Shown: positions 17,116 to 24,891 of the stretch, piece after piece
Position numbering within the stretch: position 1 is the stretch's first letter
How the letters are laid out: every line of letters starts with the position of its first letter
From: an uncultured Eubacterium sp.
Lineage (GTDB): Bacteria > Bacillota > Clostridia > Lachnospirales > Lachnospiraceae
DNA: 45,258 nt
Assembly (NCBI GenBank): GCA_934320655.1
Contig: CAKRFN010000019.1
Location: 1 to 45,258, forward strand
Reading direction: 5' to 3'
Made by a program: the position numbers and the translations under genes
Notes under the pieces: model-generated
The model's database searches: none
What the model saw: the letters and a program-made list of their open reading frames with translations, nothing else
Told to the model about the DNA's origin: nothing

Positions 17116-18660
17116 TTATAAATCTATACTGTAAATCTGCTCCACCAGCGCGAGCAGTCGCTGCACAGATGCCTGTGCAGCGACTGTTACCTCCATACCG
17201 GCTTTTCGTGCCTCCTGCGCGGTCATCTCCCCGATGCACAGCGCCATTCTCCCTTCCGGCTCAAATGCCGGATGACTGTGCAGAAACTCACGCACGGTCG
17301 AAGCACTCGTAAAAATGATACCGTCGATTGCGCTCACTCCGGTGTCTTTCTCCTGCGCAAGCAGCTCCGCAAATAGCTGTTCAACGGCAGAATCCGGCTG
17401 AGCCGCAACCGTATCATAGATTGCCAGATCCGTGACCGCAAGCTCCGTTCCCATATGTGTGACCAGCTTTGGATTGCCAATCGAAGACCGCAGGATCAAC
17501 ACCCGGCTGCCATCTGACAGACGCTCCCGCAGCAAGTCACCGAGCGATTCACCATCATAAGTCTCCGGCATCAGATCCGCTGACAATCCATATGCACGCA
17601 GCGCATTTGCTGTGCCGCTGCCGATCACTGCCAGCCGGACATCCGCAAGCGCCCTCGCATCATATCCGGCTGCATAAAACTGTTCAAAAAATCCCTGCAC
17701 GCCCGCAGGCGACGTAAATACAAGACAATCGTAACACTTTTTTGCAATGTTTTCAAAGAGTCCGGGATATTCCGATGCAATCTCCCGCATCCTTGTCTCG
17801 ATCGCAGGCAGCTCTATGACCTCCGCGCCGCGGGCACGAAGCTCTTTTGCAAGCCCTGCCATCCGCCCCGCCGGTCTCGTCAGCACCAGCCGCTGTCCAA
17901 AAAGCGGCAGTTTTTCATACCATGCCAGTTCCCCAGCGAGCGCTGCGACTGCCCCGACCACAATGATCGCCGGAGTCTGTATCTGTGCCTGTGCCACAGC
18001 CTCTGTGATCTGATCCAGCGCGACACACACGCGCCGCTGTCCTGCCGTCGTGCCTTTTTCCAATACCGCCACCGATGTGTGTGCATCCATACCCGCATCC
18101 AAAAGCCCCTGCACAATATCCGCTAATGCCGTCAGCCCCATCAAAAAGACAAGTGTACCTTTCGCCTGCACATATGCCTCATACGGCAGCTCAAGCGGCT
18201 CCCCGGCACGTTGATGTCCCGTGATGATATGCACACTGCCCGCAAGCCCACGATGCGTCACCGGAATGCCGTTATACGCCGGAACCGCAATCGCACTGCT
18301 GATCCCCGGCACCACTTCATAATCTATCCCGCAAGCCCGCAGCGTGAGCAGTTCCTCTCCGCCCCTGCCAAACAGAAACGGATCGCCGCCCTTGAGCCGC
18401 ACCACGCGAAGTCCTTCCTGCGCCTTGTCCGCCAGCAGGCGATTGATATCCTCCTGTGCCATCGCATGATTGCCCGCACGTTTTCCCACATATATTTTTT
18501 CTGCCTGCGCCGGTATCATCGCCAGAATCCCGCTGCCGACAAGCGCATCGTAGACGACCACCTGCGCCTGTGCGAGTATCTGTTTTCCCTTTAATGTAAA
18601 CAGTCCCGGATCTCCCGGTCCCGCACCGACCAGCCAGACCTTTCCCTCTGCCGCTCTCAT
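17116..18660 (-). CDS. cobA/hemD: Fused uroporphyrinogen-III C-methyltransferase / uroporphyrinogen-III synthase
   Basis: A 514-residue fusion. Residues 1 to about 240 form an SAM-dependent uroporphyrinogen-III methyltransferase (SUMT), with VGAGPGDPGLFTLKG at the N-terminus, RLKGGDPFLFGRGGEE near 83 and TGHQRAG. This part adds two methyls to give precorrin-2. Residues from about 250 to the end form uroporphyrinogen-III synthase (HemD), which closes and inverts ring D; its conserved VFTSPAGVQGF and FTSASTV segments are present. The fusion couples two successive steps and is common in Clostridia. The start overlaps the hemC stop by 4 nt (ATGA). Confidence 0.94.
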   Translation of the reverse strand: MRAAEGKVWLVGAGPGDPGLFTLKGKQILAQAQVVVYDALVGSGILAMIPAQAEKIYVGKRAGNHAMAQEDINRLLADKAQEGLRVVRLKGGDPFLFGRGGEELLTLRACGIDYEVVPGISSAIAVPAYNGIPVTHRGLAGSVHIITGHQRAGEPLELPYEAYVQAKGTLVFLMGLTALADIVQGLLDAGMDAHTSVAVLEKGTTAGQRRVCVALDQITEAVAQAQIQTPAIIVVGAVAALAGELAWYEKLPLFGQRLVLTRPAGRMAGLAKELRARGAEVIELPAIETRMREIASEYPGLFENIAKKCYDCLVFTSPAGVQGFFEQFYAAGYDARALADVRLAVIGSGTANALRAYGLSADLMPETYDGESLGDLLRERLSDGSRVLILRSSIGNPKLVTHMGTELAVTDLAIYDTVAAQPDSAVEQLFAELLAQEKDTGVSAIDGIIFTSASTVREFLHSHPAFEPEGRMALCIGEMTAQEARKAGMEVTVAAQASVQRLLALVEQIYSIDL

Positions 18661-19535
18661 AAGCCATCCCTCATATAGCGCGCCAGTCCGATGCCGGTCT
18701 GCTGCGCCTGTGTCCGGCTGCCGCTCGCACGCTCACGCGCATAGCTGCCGTCATAAGTGTCACAATATCCCTCTAAAATCAACTGCTGCCCATTCACGCG
18801 CGCATAGGCTGCCACCGGCGATGTGCAGCCGCCGTCCAGCTCACGCAAAAACGCACGTTCCGCCTCTGCCGCTACCATGCTGTCTGCATCGAAAAATCCA
18901 TCCAGAAAGCCATAATCTTCCCCCGCTCTGCCCTGCAGCGCCAATATGCCCTGTCCTCCGGCGGGAAGCAGCTCCTCCGGCTCAAAATACCGGCTGATAC
19001 GCGCCTCCAGACCGAGCCGTTTGAGCCCTGCTGCCGCGAGAATCAGCGCACCATAATCTCCCTGATCGAGTTTTTTTAAACGGGTCTGTACGTTTCCGCG
19101 CACCGACGCACAGTTGATATCCGGATAGAGCGCTTCCAACTGCTGCGCGCGCCGTTTACTGGAGGTGCCGACCGGTCTGCTGTGATCCCATGCAGTGACG
19201 CCCTGCGGCAGCACGAGCACATCCCGCACATCCTCCCGCGCTGAGCATCCGATAATTGGCAGATCCTGCGGTACGTCCATCGGTACATCCTTGAGCGAAT
19301 GGACACACAGATCAATCCGCCGGTCGCGCAATGCCGCTTCCAGCTCCTTGACAAACAATCCCTTGCCGCCAACCTGATCGAGCGTGCGGTCTAAAATACG
19401 GTCTCCCGTCGTTTTCATTGTGACGAGCTCCGGTTCGATCTGCTCACAGTTTTTTTTCATATAATCGATGAGAAGCTGCGCCTGCGCCACCGCGAGCACA
19501 CTCTCCCTGCTTCCGATCCGAATGATACGTTTCAT
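18657..19535 (-). CDS. hemC: Hydroxymethylbilane synthase (porphobilinogen deaminase)
   Basis: A 292-residue enzyme polymerising four porphobilinogens into hydroxymethylbilane. The dipyrromethane cofactor is attached through Cys237 in LDGGCTSPVAAYA. The N-terminal IGSRESVLAVAQA and the motif LCVHSLKDVPMD near 78 are standard. It overlaps both neighbours by 4 nt (sirC upstream, cobA/hemD downstream), so the products are made in tight coupling. It is slightly short at the C-terminus but complete in motifs. Confidence 0.95.
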   Translation of the reverse strand: MKRIIRIGSRESVLAVAQAQLLIDYMKKNCEQIEPELVTMKTTGDRILDRTLDQVGGKGLFVKELEAALRDRRIDLCVHSLKDVPMDVPQDLPIIGCSAREDVRDVLVLPQGVTAWDHSRPVGTSSKRRAQQLEALYPDINCASVRGNVQTRLKKLDQGDYGALILAAAGLKRLGLEARISRYFEPEELLPAGGQGILALQGRAGEDYGFLDGFFDADSMVAAEAERAFLRELDGGCTSPVAAYARVNGQQLILEGYCDTYDGSYARERASGSRTQAQQTGIGLARYMRDGL

Positions 19536-20032
19536 GATAACTTCTCTCCAAATTCCTGCTCGATTTTCTCCCGCAGCTCCCGCACATGCTGATGTGTCTG
19601 TGCATTTGCATTTCCCGACGCAATCGCGATCAGGAGCTCACTCTCCGGCACTTCGACAGTCGCCGGAAAATAAAAGCTGCACAGTTTATGATCCGTCGCC
19701 ACATTCACATAGATTTCCCGATGCCTGCACTCCCGGTAAATTGCCTCATTGACTGCGGGATCATCCGTCGCAGCGATCACCACATCCATATCCTCTTCCA
19801 TCAGACAGCCCTGATGGTAACAGTCTTTGACATACTGAATACGCTCCTGCCACTGGTCAAGCAGCGCCTGCATCCCATCCCCGCATTCCGGCGCAATCAC
19901 GGTCAGACGGCACGGTGTTTTCGCCAGCGCCGCTGCGCGTCTGGCTGCGATCGTTCCCGCGCCGAAAATCACGATGTGTACATCCTCCATCTTCACATAC
20001 AACGGAAAATACTTATATTTTTGTTCCATCAT
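19532..20032 (-). CDS. Precorrin-2 dehydrogenase (SirC/Met8-like), short form
   Basis: About 166 residues. The NAD-binding Rossmann motif VIFGAGTIAARRAAAL is at about 22-37 and the family phrase ATDHKLCSFYFPA near 118, with an Asp at the place of the catalytic Asp of CysG/Met8. It oxidises precorrin-2 to sirohydrochlorin. It is shorter than Met8 or CysG-N and ends soon after the dimerisation region, so ferrochelatase activity is doubtful. The start is one of two consecutive ATGs (20032 or 20029); a TTG at 20035 is also in frame. It overlaps hemC by 4 nt. Its place between hemA and hemC points to siroheme and cobalamin synthesis. Confidence 0.86.
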   Translation of the reverse strand: MMEQKYKYFPLYVKMEDVHIVIFGAGTIAARRAAALAKTPCRLTVIAPECGDGMQALLDQWQERIQYVKDCYHQGCLMEEDMDVVIAATDDPAVNEAIYRECRHREIYVNVATDHKLCSFYFPATVEVPESELLIAIASGNANAQTHQHVRELREKIEQEFGEKLS

Positions 20033-20035
20033 CAA

Positions 20036-21247
20036 TTATCCTCTCTCTAACAGCTCCATACAACGTGAAAAAGTATCTGCGTCCAGTCCGTCCCGCAGCA
20101 GATACAGCAAATGTGCGTAGACTTTTCCACCACTGCGCACCGCCGCTGACCGGACAAGCTCTCGCTGCTCATCCGTAAATCCGGCACAATCCCTGTGCAT
20201 ACGCCCCCACAGATCATCCGCCGCCGCATCCGCCAGTGCGCCGATCCGCGGAATAAGCTCCCTGTTATAATAAAAACGGGAAAACTCCTCACACGCTAGT
20301 GCCAGCCGTTCCTGCGCGCGCCGGTACTGCTCCTGCTGCGTCGCGGACAACGGCTCGACCTGCAGATCATCCATACAGATCAGACGCGCTCCGGACAGTT
20401 CTCCGACCGCCGGATCAATGTCCCTTGGCACTGCCAGATCCACAAATATTTTTCCGTCCAGCGCAATCTCCGAAAGCCCCTCCGGTGTGACCGTCAGATT
20501 CGGGCTGGCTGTCGCAGAAAAAATGTAATCCACTTCCGGCAGTTTCTCATAACGCTCGCCGTAATTGATACGGTCAGCGCCCTCCGGAATATCGACCACG
20601 CCGCTGTGATACTGGCGCACCGTCACAGTCACCTGTGCCCGCGCGTTCATCAGTGCCTGCGCGGTGAGCCGCCCCATCATGCCGTTTCCGATAACCAGCG
20701 CACGTTTTCCTTCAAATACTGCTCCCTGCTCACGCAGCAATTCCAGTGCCACAGATGCCGCACTGCGGTTTCCTTTTTCAAAAGCAATGCTGCTCTTGAT
20801 CTGCTTTGCCACGGTAACCGCCTGCCGGAACAGTACCTCCAGACAGTTATCGGTCGTATATACTTCACGTGCCAGTGCAATCGCCGCTTTGACCTGCGTC
20901 AATATCTGATCCTCGCCCATAATCTGCGAGCAGAGTCCGCATGCCAGTTCAAACAAATGGTGTGCCGCAACCACTCCCTCACGCGGGCAAAAATATGTCC
21001 GGTTTTCTTCCACAGGAAGCTGTCTGTATTCACATACCCACGCGCACAGATCGATCTGCGTATCTTCGTCCAGACTCACATATAACTCCATCCGGTTACA
21101 GGTAGATAACAGCACACAGCCGCGGACACCCTGTATATTTTTCAATGTCTGCAACGCCAGCTCCGCCGCAGATCTCGTAAATGCAAACCGCTCACGCACG
21201 GCGATCTGTGCCGTGCCATGGTCGATTCCTATCATCTGTAATCTCAT
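20036..21247 (-). CDS. hemA: Glutamyl-tRNA reductase
   Basis: About 403 residues. It reduces the glutamate on charged tRNA-Glu to glutamate-1-semialdehyde with NADPH, the first committed step of the C5 pathway. The catalytic Cys (about 50) is in STCNRMELY. The NADPH domain has VIGNGMMGRLTAQAL near 185, and a C-terminal dimerisation helix follows. The ATG at 21247 is preferred: a GGAAG site lies 5 nt upstream. A GTG at 21259 would add four residues. It follows cbiC closely and abuts sirC. Confidence 0.94.
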   Translation of the reverse strand: MRLQMIGIDHGTAQIAVRERFAFTRSAAELALQTLKNIQGVRGCVLLSTCNRMELYVSLDEDTQIDLCAWVCEYRQLPVEENRTYFCPREGVVAAHHLFELACGLCSQIMGEDQILTQVKAAIALAREVYTTDNCLEVLFRQAVTVAKQIKSSIAFEKGNRSAASVALELLREQGAVFEGKRALVIGNGMMGRLTAQALMNARAQVTVTVRQYHSGVVDIPEGADRINYGERYEKLPEVDYIFSATASPNLTVTPEGLSEIALDGKIFVDLAVPRDIDPAVGELSGARLICMDDLQVEPLSATQQEQYRRAQERLALACEEFSRFYYNRELIPRIGALADAAADDLWGRMHRDCAGFTDEQRELVRSAAVRSGGKVYAHLLYLLRDGLDADTFSRCMELLERG

Positions 21248-21262
21248 AATCTCTTCCACAAT

Positions 21263-21928
21263 TTAATTTCTCGTCAGTTGGTACATCAGGGCATTCACGA
21301 TCGCCGCCGCCACATTCGAGCCGCCCTTTCTGCCTCTGGCTATAATCGACGGCACATCCGCAGAGAGGATCAGCTCCTTTGCCTGCACGACATTGACAAA
21401 GCCGACCGGCACACCGATAATGAGCCCCGGACGGTACTGCTCCTGCTCCATGAGCTCATACAGGCGGATCAGCGCCGTCGGCGCATTGCCGATCGCAAAG
21501 ATCGTCTCTCCATCCAGACGCGCCGCCTTTGACATCGCTGCCGCAGAGCGCGTCGTCCCATCCCGTCTGGCAGCCTCCGCCACATCCTCATCCGAGATAA
21601 AATTATATACCTTTGCACCCAGCTTTGACAGTGCTGCTTTGTTAATTCCTGACATTGCCATTTTTGTATCAGTGACAATGTTTGCTCCATCCATCAGCAG
21701 CCGGTGTGCATGTTCAATCACACCTGGCGAAAACACAAGTGTATCCGCATAATCAAAATCTGCCGTCGTGTGTATCACGCGCTTAATCACCGGCTCCTCC
21801 AGCGGATCAAACGTCCGCCCGCCCAGCTCCTGCGTAATGATCTCAAAGCTGCGCCGCTCGATCTGCGCCGGCTCAAGCTGTTCAAATATGAGTTGCTGCG
21901 GCTGTGTCGTTCTATTTGTACGATCCAT
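21263..21928 (-). CDS. cbiC: Precorrin-8X / cobalt-precorrin-8 methylmutase
   Basis: A 221-residue enzyme moving a methyl from C-11 to C-12 of the corrin ring to give hydrogenobyrinate or cobyrinate. Family marks are VIHTTADFDYADTLVF with the catalytic His near 57, DTKMAMSGINK near 95, AIGNAPTALIRL near 150 and GVPVGFVNV near 180. The start at 21928 (MDRTNR) is downstream of the promoter at 22010-22038; an open frame extends 57 codons upstream but crosses that promoter and a hairpin, so it is not used. It is the first gene of the tetrapyrrole operon and the only dedicated corrin-ring enzyme in it. Other cbi genes must lie elsewhere. Confidence 0.92.
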   Translation of the reverse strand: MDRTNRTTQPQQLIFEQLEPAQIERRSFEIITQELGGRTFDPLEEPVIKRVIHTTADFDYADTLVFSPGVIEHAHRLLMDGANIVTDTKMAMSGINKAALSKLGAKVYNFISDEDVAEAARRDGTTRSAAAMSKAARLDGETIFAIGNAPTALIRLYELMEQEQYRPGLIIGVPVGFVNVVQAKELILSADVPSIIARGRKGGSNVAAAIVNALMYQLTRN

Positions 21929-21977
21929 AATTTTATCCCACTCTCTGTAGCTTCTTCTTGAAACGATGTGCTGCTCC

Positions 21978-22038
21978 CATCCGATCTGACCGGATGACCA
22001 CAACTGATAATTATACCAAAAGAATGGTTTACACACAA
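21978..22038 (-). promoter_or_regulatory. Promoter and leader hairpin of the cbiC-hem operon
   Basis: The -35 TTGTGT (22033-22038), exactly 17 nt, and a perfect -10 TATAAT (22010-22015) are on the minus strand. The leader contains a hairpin with perfect CATCCG/CGGATG arms (21978-21996). No cobalamin riboswitch core could be recognised in the roughly 80-nt leader. This is the strongest promoter in the tetrapyrrole region. Confidence 0.78.
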
Positions 22039-22039
22039 G

Positions 22040-22069
22040 AAAAGAAAAACACCTGCAAAATTGCAGATG
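22040..22069 (-). terminator. Intrinsic terminator of hicAB
   Basis: The stem pairs 22050-22058 with 22061-22069 (9 bp, one G-T), with a 2-nt gap at the tip. On the minus strand it runs into TTTTTCTTT. It begins about 30 nt beyond the hicB stop and just before the cbiC promoter, insulating the two units. Confidence 0.8.
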
Positions 22070-22100
22070 TTTCACAAAAAATGGATCAACCTGTGCCAAA

Positions 22101-22448
22101 TCATATTACTTCCTGTGCAGCAGATGATTTTTCAAGCGTTTCTTCAATGTAATGGTTCATCGTCATATGATGTTCCATTGAATAAATGTAAATCTTTTTA
22201 TGCAGTTCAGGTGATATTCTGATATTAAAACTGCCTTTAAAAGCCGTTTCCGGAGTTGTATCGGATTCTTTGCAAATCTCCAGATAATCATCCACAGAAC
22301 CATGAAAGTCACTAATCAACTCAGATGCATCCTTCCCTTCATAGGAAATCAAAGAGCGTATTCCCAAAACCTTTCCATAAAAAATTTCATCCTCTTCCGA
22401 GAATTCAATACTACCGATATAGCCCTTATAATGAAGTGTATTACTCAT
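22101..22448 (-). CDS. hicB: HicB-family antitoxin
   Basis: A 115-residue protein with the degenerate RNase H-like HicB fold at the N-terminus: YKGYIGSIEFSEEDEIFYGKV, then LISYEG and the D-F phrase of the family. A C-terminal DNA-binding segment of the ribbon-helix-helix/Arc type (FNIRISPELHKKIYIYSMEH) follows. It should neutralise HicA and repress the shared promoter. The start overlaps the hicA stop by 4 nt (ATGA), the usual toxin-first order. Confidence 0.92.
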   Translation of the reverse strand: MSNTLHYKGYIGSIEFSEEDEIFYGKVLGIRSLISYEGKDASELISDFHGSVDDYLEICKESDTTPETAFKGSFNIRISPELHKKIYIYSMEHHMTMNHYIEETLEKSSAAQEVI

Positions 22449-22699
22449 ATGAGCCCCTCCTGCTCTAAAATATTTACTAATTGTTTGACTTGATAGGTTT
22501 TTAACTGATTTTGCGGATGCGGTTTATGTAATAAAATACTACCATGCTTATCACTTGTAAACATCACGCGCGAACCACTGGTTTTTCCTTTATTTACACA
22601 TGTGTAATCTAAGTAATTAAGTAAAGTTTCCGCTTCCTGAAATGTAAAATCCTTAGGTCTTGTCTTTAAGCGTTGTATCAATTTTTCCTTTTGTCCCAT
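22445..22699 (-). CDS. hicA: HicA-family mRNA interferase toxin
   Basis: An 84-residue double-stranded-RNA-binding-like toxin that cuts mRNA when not bound by HicB. The catalytic histidine is in the GSILLHKPHPQNQLK segment (about 53-67), and the SGSRVMF strand before it is typical. The AAAGGAAGG ribosome site is 7 nt from the ATG. Promoter and operator lie directly upstream. Length and order fit an intact type II module. Confidence 0.93.
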   Translation of the reverse strand: MGQKEKLIQRLKTRPKDFTFQEAETLLNYLDYTCVNKGKTSGSRVMFTSDKHGSILLHKPHPQNQLKTYQVKQLVNILEQEGLI

Positions 22700-22720
22700 A
22701 GTGTACCTTCCTTTAACTAT

Positions 22721-22767
22721 AATATACTCTCACAAGCATGCAAATGCAACTATTTTTAGTTGCATTT
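22721..22767 (-). promoter_or_regulatory. hicAB promoter with overlapping palindromic operator
   Basis: The -35 TTGCAT (22744-22749), 17-nt spacer and -10 TATATT (22721-22726) precede hicA. The -35 lies in one arm of a perfect 11-bp inverted repeat, AAATGCAACTA (22742-22752) and TAGTTGCATTT (22757-22767), with a 4-nt spacer. This is the expected layout for HicB autorepression. The palindrome also contains the stop codon of the upstream secreted-protein gene. Confidence 0.75.
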
Positions 22768-23319
22768 GTACATTGATAAATTATTGACATTTTCCTCCTT
22801 CTTTTCAATATTCATCTGTGTCCACGTAGTCGTTGCCCCGGCAGCCTGCCGGTGCGCATCGATACACTCCTTGGTCAGTACGATCGTTGTCGTTGTGTAT
22901 CCCTTGTTGGGCTTGTCCTTTACATCCTTCGGGTCGCCATCCAGCCGCCCTTTAAACGGACAGCCTGCGGTAGAGCACGTATGGTGGCTTAACCAGATCA
23001 CCTGATTCGCACGCACACCCTTTCCGGCACTTCCGGTCAGGTTCCCCTTGCTGACTGCCAGAGGCTCCTGTGTCAGATAATATCCGATCGTGCGCCACCG
23101 CCAGTTCGCGGTAGCCGTTTTTGCCGTCATGGTAATCGTGATCGTTCCATTCTTCTCAACATTGATCGTCGTGTCACCGATACCTTGGCTCTCGCCGTTC
23201 TCCATTTCGTGGTCGCTATCACCCTCGGTAAAAGCAGATACCGGCACCGCCGTCTGCCAGACCAGCAGAACTGCGAGAAAACAGAGCAGCCATGTTTTCA
23301 TTTTTTTAACCACAAACAT
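22756..23319 (-). CDS. Secreted protein of unknown function, possibly a DUF5704 fragment
   Basis: About 187 residues starting at 23319, where AGGAAGG precedes the ATG; longer in-frame starts up to 23397 lack a site. A signal peptide (MFVVKKMKTWLLCFL to about VSA) is followed by an acidic linker and a beta-rich part, with TITITMTAKTATANWRWRTIGYYLT near 80 and a Cys pair CSTAGC. The wording recalls the N-terminal half of DUF5704-type Lachnospiraceae surface proteins, which are much longer, so this may be a C-terminally cut copy. That link is from memory and is unproven. Its promoter shares a 13-bp block with that of the next upstream gene. Confidence 0.6.
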   Translation of the reverse strand: MFVVKKMKTWLLCFLAVLLVWQTAVPVSAFTEGDSDHEMENGESQGIGDTTINVEKNGTITITMTAKTATANWRWRTIGYYLTQEPLAVSKGNLTGSAGKGVRANQVIWLSHHTCSTAGCPFKGRLDGDPKDVKDKPNKGYTTTTIVLTKECIDAHRQAAGATTTWTQMNIEKKEENVNNLSMYKCN

Positions 23320-23394
23320 CCCATCCTTCCTTCTCATTTTCGAAAACGCAACAACAGACCCAGTGAGAGATCCTGCTGCAGCTACCGTATTGTG

Positions 23395-23419
23395 CACATA
23401 AGGTGAGGAAAAAAGTCAA
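23395..23419 (-). promoter_or_regulatory. Predicted promoter of the small secreted protein gene
   Basis: The -35 TTGACT (23414-23419) is part of the block ggaaaaaagtcaa (23407-23419, plus strand), identical to 24811-24823. A weak -10 CACAAT preceded by TG lies about 19 nt downstream. Confidence 0.42.
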
Positions 23420-23437
23420 TGCATTTTGAAAAATTTC

Positions 23438-23473
23438 AAAAAAAGAGACCCATCCGGTACAGATGGGTCCCTT
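23438..23473 (-). terminator. Intrinsic terminator after the large secreted protein gene
   Basis: A 10-bp GC-rich stem (GGGACCCATC with its complement, one G-T pair) and a short loop span 23445-23472. The minus-strand transcript then has TTTTTTT. It lies about 20 nt past the stop at 23493 and separates the two secreted-protein genes. Confidence 0.88.
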
Positions 23474-23492
23474 AAGGGGAAAAATATGAGAA

Positions 23493-24749
23493 TTAAAGTG
23501 CCTTTCGTGCGTCACCGGCGCGACCAATGTAGTGATCAACTACTGTCGCACCATTGCCATAGCTGCCAACCGCCCAGTCACCGAACGGGACATCGATCAC
23601 TGCCGAATAGGTTTTGTTCAACTGCAGACCGAGAAGATACATATGGCTACTATACACATATGCGTTCTGATCCAACGATTCAGCCGAAAACAGTCTGCTG
23701 GCATTTACCTTAAATTTCACGTAACACCGGACAAAATATTTATTGTCAGAAAGATAGATGCTGGACAGATCTACAACGACAGCAGATGTTTTGGTCTGGA
23801 CTTTATATTCAGCAGCAAGTCCACGCCACCAATCCAAGCCATCACTATAGCGATCCTTATACCGGCTCGGAAACGTCTTTAACAGCTCCGCCTTCCACTT
23901 ATTGAAATCCGTGGTCTTGTAGTTGTAGTTGAAACGCAGCTCCAGATTTTTCTTGATGGTGTCCATCCACTCATCACTGTAGCGGTCATATGCCTTGCCA
24001 AAGGTATATCCATCGCCATCGTCCCAGCCATCTTTTACCTTCAAAACATCCTTCGGCGCTGCATAATCGATCAGGTTTTTCGGAATGTATCCGGCACCGA
24101 AATTGACTAACTGGTAGTTGAACTTCGGTTCATAGTAGCTGTTCGGAAAGCTCGCGAGGATGTAGCGGTACTGTCCCGCATTTTTCGGGAGGTTCTTTGT
24201 CCGCGTTACCTGTCCGTCCGCTGTCAGCTTGATCCGCTTGGTCTTGCTGGCTACGCGCGATACGATCGCACTGGCATCCGCCGGTGTGGTAGCCGCCTTC
24301 GGGCTCAGTTTTCGCTGATGCGAATATTCTGCCGGTGACTTGCCCGGCATGATGCCTTTAACGAAGCAGATCCGGAGCGCCCGGCGGTAGGTCTTTGCCG
24401 CCTTTGAGATATCCTTAATGCGTTTCTTGGACACTACCTGATAATAAAGGTTCTCATCATAGGCAGAGCCGTTAAGCGTCTCATCGGCGCGCAGAGCCAT
24501 CTGCGCCGCGACCTCATTGGTCAGTGCTGCCCTGCTGCCGTAAAAGGCATCCGATTCTGTCCATGCATCCGCCCCGCTTACATTCTTTAACATGTCATTA
24601 AAGCGTTCCACTGTAACCGTGGCTGCTGCCTGTGCGGTTACGGGCGGTGCTGCTGCCCCGCTGCCGGAAAACATGGCGGCTGATAATACGGTGCAGAGTG
24701 CACGTTTAATTTTTCGCTTAAAGTTTTTAAATTTCTTGTGTTTCCTCAT
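23493..24749 (-). CDS. Secreted protein with SLH-like segment, function unknown
   Basis: A 418-residue protein with a basic N-terminus (MRKHKKFKNFKRKIKR), a signal sequence ending near AQAA (about residue 42) and a mature region rich in Tyr, Trp and Lys. Residues about 125-170 carry an SLH-like pattern (KGIMPGKS..YS..RKLSP...TPADASAIVSRV) that may hold it to the cell wall. The rest, with an aromatic segment near WWRGLAAEYKV, I do not recognise. The start has a strong AAGGGGGGG site. It is a single gene with its own promoter (24793-24823) and terminator (23438-23473). It seems intact. Confidence 0.75.
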   Translation of the reverse strand: MRKHKKFKNFKRKIKRALCTVLSAAMFSGSGAAAPPVTAQAAATVTVERFNDMLKNVSGADAWTESDAFYGSRAALTNEVAAQMALRADETLNGSAYDENLYYQVVSKKRIKDISKAAKTYRRALRICFVKGIMPGKSPAEYSHQRKLSPKAATTPADASAIVSRVASKTKRIKLTADGQVTRTKNLPKNAGQYRYILASFPNSYYEPKFNYQLVNFGAGYIPKNLIDYAAPKDVLKVKDGWDDGDGYTFGKAYDRYSDEWMDTIKKNLELRFNYNYKTTDFNKWKAELLKTFPSRYKDRYSDGLDWWRGLAAEYKVQTKTSAVVVDLSSIYLSDNKYFVRCYVKFKVNASRLFSAESLDQNAYVYSSHMYLLGLQLNKTYSAVIDVPFGDWAVGSYGNGATVVDHYIGRAGDARKAL

Positions 24750-24792
24750 GTGGATACCCCCCCTTAAACATAGGATTTATGATCTTTTATTT

Positions 24793-24823
24793 ATATTAGA
24801 CAGAAGATAGGGAAAAAAGTCAA
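24793..24823 (-). promoter_or_regulatory. Promoter of the large secreted protein gene
   Basis: The -35 TTGACT (24818-24823), 17-nt spacer and -10 TCTAAT (24795-24800) are visible; an overlapping TAATAT at 24793-24798 is also possible. The -35 lies in the block ggaaaaaagtcaa (24811-24823), repeated at 23407-23419. Confidence 0.6.
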
Positions 24824-24891
24824 CAAAAGCAGTAGCAGATCTGATTTGCCAACCCCATCCAGCACTGCCGTGTTCGCAAAGAAATGTCCCC

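Noticed and set aside
21929..22009. Cobalamin or heme riboswitch in the leader of the cbiC-hem operon.
   Set aside because: The leader is too short and I could not find the conserved B12-box; only one 6-bp hairpin is present.
21929..22099. N-terminal extension of CbiC by 57 codons.
   Set aside because: The extension runs through the promoter (22010-22038) and the hicAB terminator, and its sequence is not CbiC-like.
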